Part shown: positions 4,126 to 5,978 of the stretch, in pieces | Position numbering within the stretch: position 1 is the first letter of the stretch | Layout of the letters: every line of letters starts with the position of its first letter | Origin: Pseudoselenomonas ruminantium | GTDB lineage: Bacteria > Bacillota > Negativicutes > Selenomonadales > Selenomonadaceae | DNA: 5,978 bases | Assembly (NCBI GenBank): GCA_002448495.1 | Contig: DJYL01000049.1 | Coordinates: 308 to 6,285, forward strand | Direction of reading: 5' to 3' | Notes under the pieces: model-generated | What the model saw: the letters and a program-made list of their open reading frames with translations, nothing else | Told to the model about the DNA's origin: nothing | Database searches by the model: none | Program-made: the position numbers and the translations under genes

Positions 4126-5877
4126 ATGTATTTAGAAAAAATCAACAGTCCTCAGGATATCAAAGGTTTTAACGCGGAGCAGCGCAAGGCGCTGGCACAG
4201 GAGATGCGCGATGCTATGCTGAAACGCGCCAGTGTTCACGGTGGACATTTTGGCCCCGATTTTGGTATTGTGGAGGCCGTTATCGCCCTGCATACGGTTT
4301 TTGATTCGCCAAGGGATAAATTTGTCTTTGATATTTCCCATCAGGCTTATCCGCATAAGATGCTGACGGGGCGTAGGGACGCTTATCTTTATGAGGAGCA
4401 TTATGATGATGTGTCCGGTTATACGAATCCTGCGGAAAGTGAACACGATATGTTCAATGTGGGACATACCTCCACTTCCATCAGTCTGGCAACCGGGCTG
4501 GCAAAAGCTCGTGACCTCAAGGGGGACAAGGAAAATATCATTGCCATTATCGGCGATGGCTCTATGAGTGGCGGTGAAGCTTTGGAAGGTCTGGATACGG
4601 CGGGGGAGATGGACACAAACCTCATTATCCTGTTCAACGATAATGACCAGAGTATCGCCGAGGTTCACGGCGGCATGTATAAGGGCTTTCGGGAGCTGCG
4701 TGAGACAAAGGGAAAATCTGAGCGCAACCTGTTCAAGGCCATGGGGCTGGATTACCGCTTTGTGGAAGCTGGCAACGATGCAGAAGCGCTGATTGCAGCT
4801 TTGGAGGAAGTCAGGGATATTGACCATCCCGTGGTTGTCCATATCGTTACGCAAAAGGGCAAGGGCTATAAATTTGCCGAGGAAAACAAAGAGGATTGGC
4901 ATTTCCATATGCCTTTTGATATTGAAACAGGCGAAGTCAAACAGGAAATGACTGACCCCTATGCACAGCAGACAGCAGCAACTTTCCTGCGTCTTGCCCA
5001 GGAGGATGAAAAATTCATCGCCATTTCGGCGGCTACCCCGTCGAGCATGGGACTGACACCGGAGCTGCGCAAGCAGTTGGGCAGTCATTATATTGATGTG
5101 GGCATTGCCGAAGAACAGGCGGTGGCTATGGCCTCTGGCCTTGCCCGCAATGGTGCGCATCCGGTCTTTGGCGATTTTTCTTCCTTCTTCCAGCGTACTT
5201 ATGACCAGCTTTCACAGGACGTGTGTGTAAATAACAGTCCGGCAACATTTCTGGTGTTCTGGGCCTCCATGTATGGCATGAATGATGTGACCCATCTGGG
5301 CTTTTACGATATCCCGATGATGAGCAATATCCCGAATCTCGTTTATCTGGCGCCGACTTCCCCGGAGGAATATCAGGCGATGCTGGAATGGTCGGTCAAG
5401 CAGGAAAAATACCCGGTAGCTATCCGTGTTCCCCATATGATGATAGGCAGTTCCAGCCGCGCCGTCCGCAAGAATTACGATGAACTGAACAAGTACGAAG
5501 TCGTGCGTCAGGGCAGCCGCGTGGCTATTCTCGGTCTGGGCAGTTTCTACAATCTGGCCGAAGAAGCAGCAGCTAAGCTGCAGGAACAGGGGATTACAGC
5601 CACCCTTATCAATCCATTGTTCATTACCGGACAGGATGAAGTTTTGCTGGAATCCTTAAAGGCTGACCATGATTTGGTGGTAACGCTGGAAGACGGCGTA
5701 CTAGATGGCGGCTTTGGTGAAAAGATTGCCCGTTTCTATGGCACGGACGAGATGAAGGTTCTGAACTTTGGTCTCCAAAAGAAATTCTATGACCGCTATG
5801 ATTACGCCAAACTGGCAGAAGAAAATCATCTGACAGCCGGGCAGATTGCCGCTGATGTTATGAAGGTATTGGGCTGA
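4126..5877 (+). CDS. DXS-like thiamine-diphosphate (transketolase-family) enzyme
   Basis: A 583-aa ThDP enzyme resembling 1-deoxy-D-xylulose-5-phosphate synthase but about 40 residues shorter than typical DXS (about 620). Start ATG 4126 has AAAGGAG 7 nt upstream. N-terminal ThDP/Mg domain (about 8-275): HGGHF (H41), ISHQAYPHK (H72), VGHTSTSIS, GDGSMSGG (D144), NDND (N173), KGKGYKFAE, and HMPFD (H261). Central pyrimidine-binding domain (about 280-440): GIAEEQAV with catalytic-type E329, FFQR (R357), THLG (H390). C-terminal transketolase domain (about 455-583) with LEDGVLDGGFGEK. Aligned from memory to E. coli DXS, the catalytic set is kept, but R420 appears to be W379, D427 about N386 and R478 H437, residues linked to donor/acceptor and phosphate binding. 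True DXS, feeding isoprenoid, thiamine and vitamin B6 synthesis, is therefore not assured. It stands alone, behind a MerR-type promoter. Confidence 0.85.
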   Translation: MYLEKINSPQDIKGFNAEQRKALAQEMRDAMLKRASVHGGHFGPDFGIVEAVIALHTVFDSPRDKFVFDISHQAYPHKMLTGRRDAYLYEEHYDDVSGYTNPAESEHDMFNVGHTSTSISLATGLAKARDLKGDKENIIAIIGDGSMSGGEALEGLDTAGEMDTNLIILFNDNDQSIAEVHGGMYKGFRELRETKGKSERNLFKAMGLDYRFVEAGNDAEALIAALEEVRDIDHPVVVHIVTQKGKGYKFAEENKEDWHFHMPFDIETGEVKQEMTDPYAQQTAATFLRLAQEDEKFIAISAATPSSMGLTPELRKQLGSHYIDVGIAEEQAVAMASGLARNGAHPVFGDFSSFFQRTYDQLSQDVCVNNSPATFLVFWASMYGMNDVTHLGFYDIPMMSNIPNLVYLAPTSPEEYQAMLEWSVKQEKYPVAIRVPHMMIGSSSRAVRKNYDELNKYEVVRQGSRVAILGLGSFYNLAEEAAAKLQEQGITATLINPLFITGQDEVLLESLKADHDLVVTLEDGVLDGGFGEKIARFYGTDEMKVLNFGLQKKFYDRYDYAKLAEENHLTAGQIAADVMKVLG

Positions 5878-5978
5878 CAAAACAGTAGCATAGAGACCAA
5901 AGATAAATTTAATTTAAATGCAGAGGCTGTGAAGAAATTATTGCATAAATGATAATTGATATGCTCCCCCTATGAGAG

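Noticed and set aside
3702..4145. 147-codon minus-strand frame across the Nim-type remnant
   Set aside because: The plus strand shows recognisable family segments in two frames; the minus frame looks like the antisense of coding DNA.
4132..5160. 342-codon open frame on the minus strand inside the DXS-like gene
   Set aside because: It is antisense to strongly conserved ThDP-enzyme motifs, has no recognisable domains, and its start has no good ribosome binding site.
5878..5978. Possible terminator or Fur-like site after the DXS-like gene
   Set aside because: The GCATA (5943-5947) / TATGC (5960-5964) stem is AT-rich and has no T run after it, and GATAATTGATAT matches only part of a Fur-type repeat. 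Nothing else is recognisable in these 101 bases.

Overview
The window looks like a chromosomal accessory stretch from an anaerobic, mid-GC Firmicute. The gene families (YheO-type regulator, AlaX with a long C-terminal half, DUF134-NifX fusion, DUF1847 metal-binding protein, Nim-type flavoprotein remnant, short DXS-like protein) suggest Clostridia or Negativicutes such as Selenomonas relatives. That placement is inference from family memory; there is no rRNA or other marker here.

Layout. Positions 57-2253 (+ strand) hold a YheO/DauR-type PAS-HTH regulator, then a decayed PLP-dependent (threonine synthase/ammonia-lyase-like) gene, then an intact AlaX-type alanyl-tRNA editing protein starting 16 nt after the remnant's stop. 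Positions 2254-3625 (- strand) hold a two-gene operon: a fusion of a DUF134 helix-turn-helix with a NifX-like cofactor-binding domain and a His/Cys-rich tail, followed 16 nt later by a 12-cysteine DUF1847 protein. The last + gene and the last - gene meet with directly abutting stop codons. Positions 3646-3699 form a striking symmetric control region: two copies of the palindrome GACATATGTC, 34 bp apart, each carrying a perfect TTGACA -35 box pointing inward to a shared TTATAA core, giving overlapping divergent promoters. To the right (+) the promoter faces an internally deleted and frameshifted Nim-type (PNPOx-like) flavoprotein remnant. A MerR-type inverted-repeat promoter (about 4040-4068) then precedes a 583-residue DXS-like thiamine-diphosphate enzyme (4126-5877). 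The last 101 bases show no gene or convincing terminator.

How it may work: the DUF134-NifX protein probably represses its own operon and the divergent flavoprotein gene through the twin operators, perhaps in response to a metal or Fe-S/Mo cluster held by the NifX domain and tail. The partner flavoprotein is now dead, so the outward arm appears to be a leftover. In the left module, the regulator and AlaX survive while the PLP enzyme between them is lost. The DXS-like enzyme keeps the thiamine-diphosphate machinery but appears to have changed several residues that bind the substrate phosphate in true DXS, so its annotation as DXS is doubtful.
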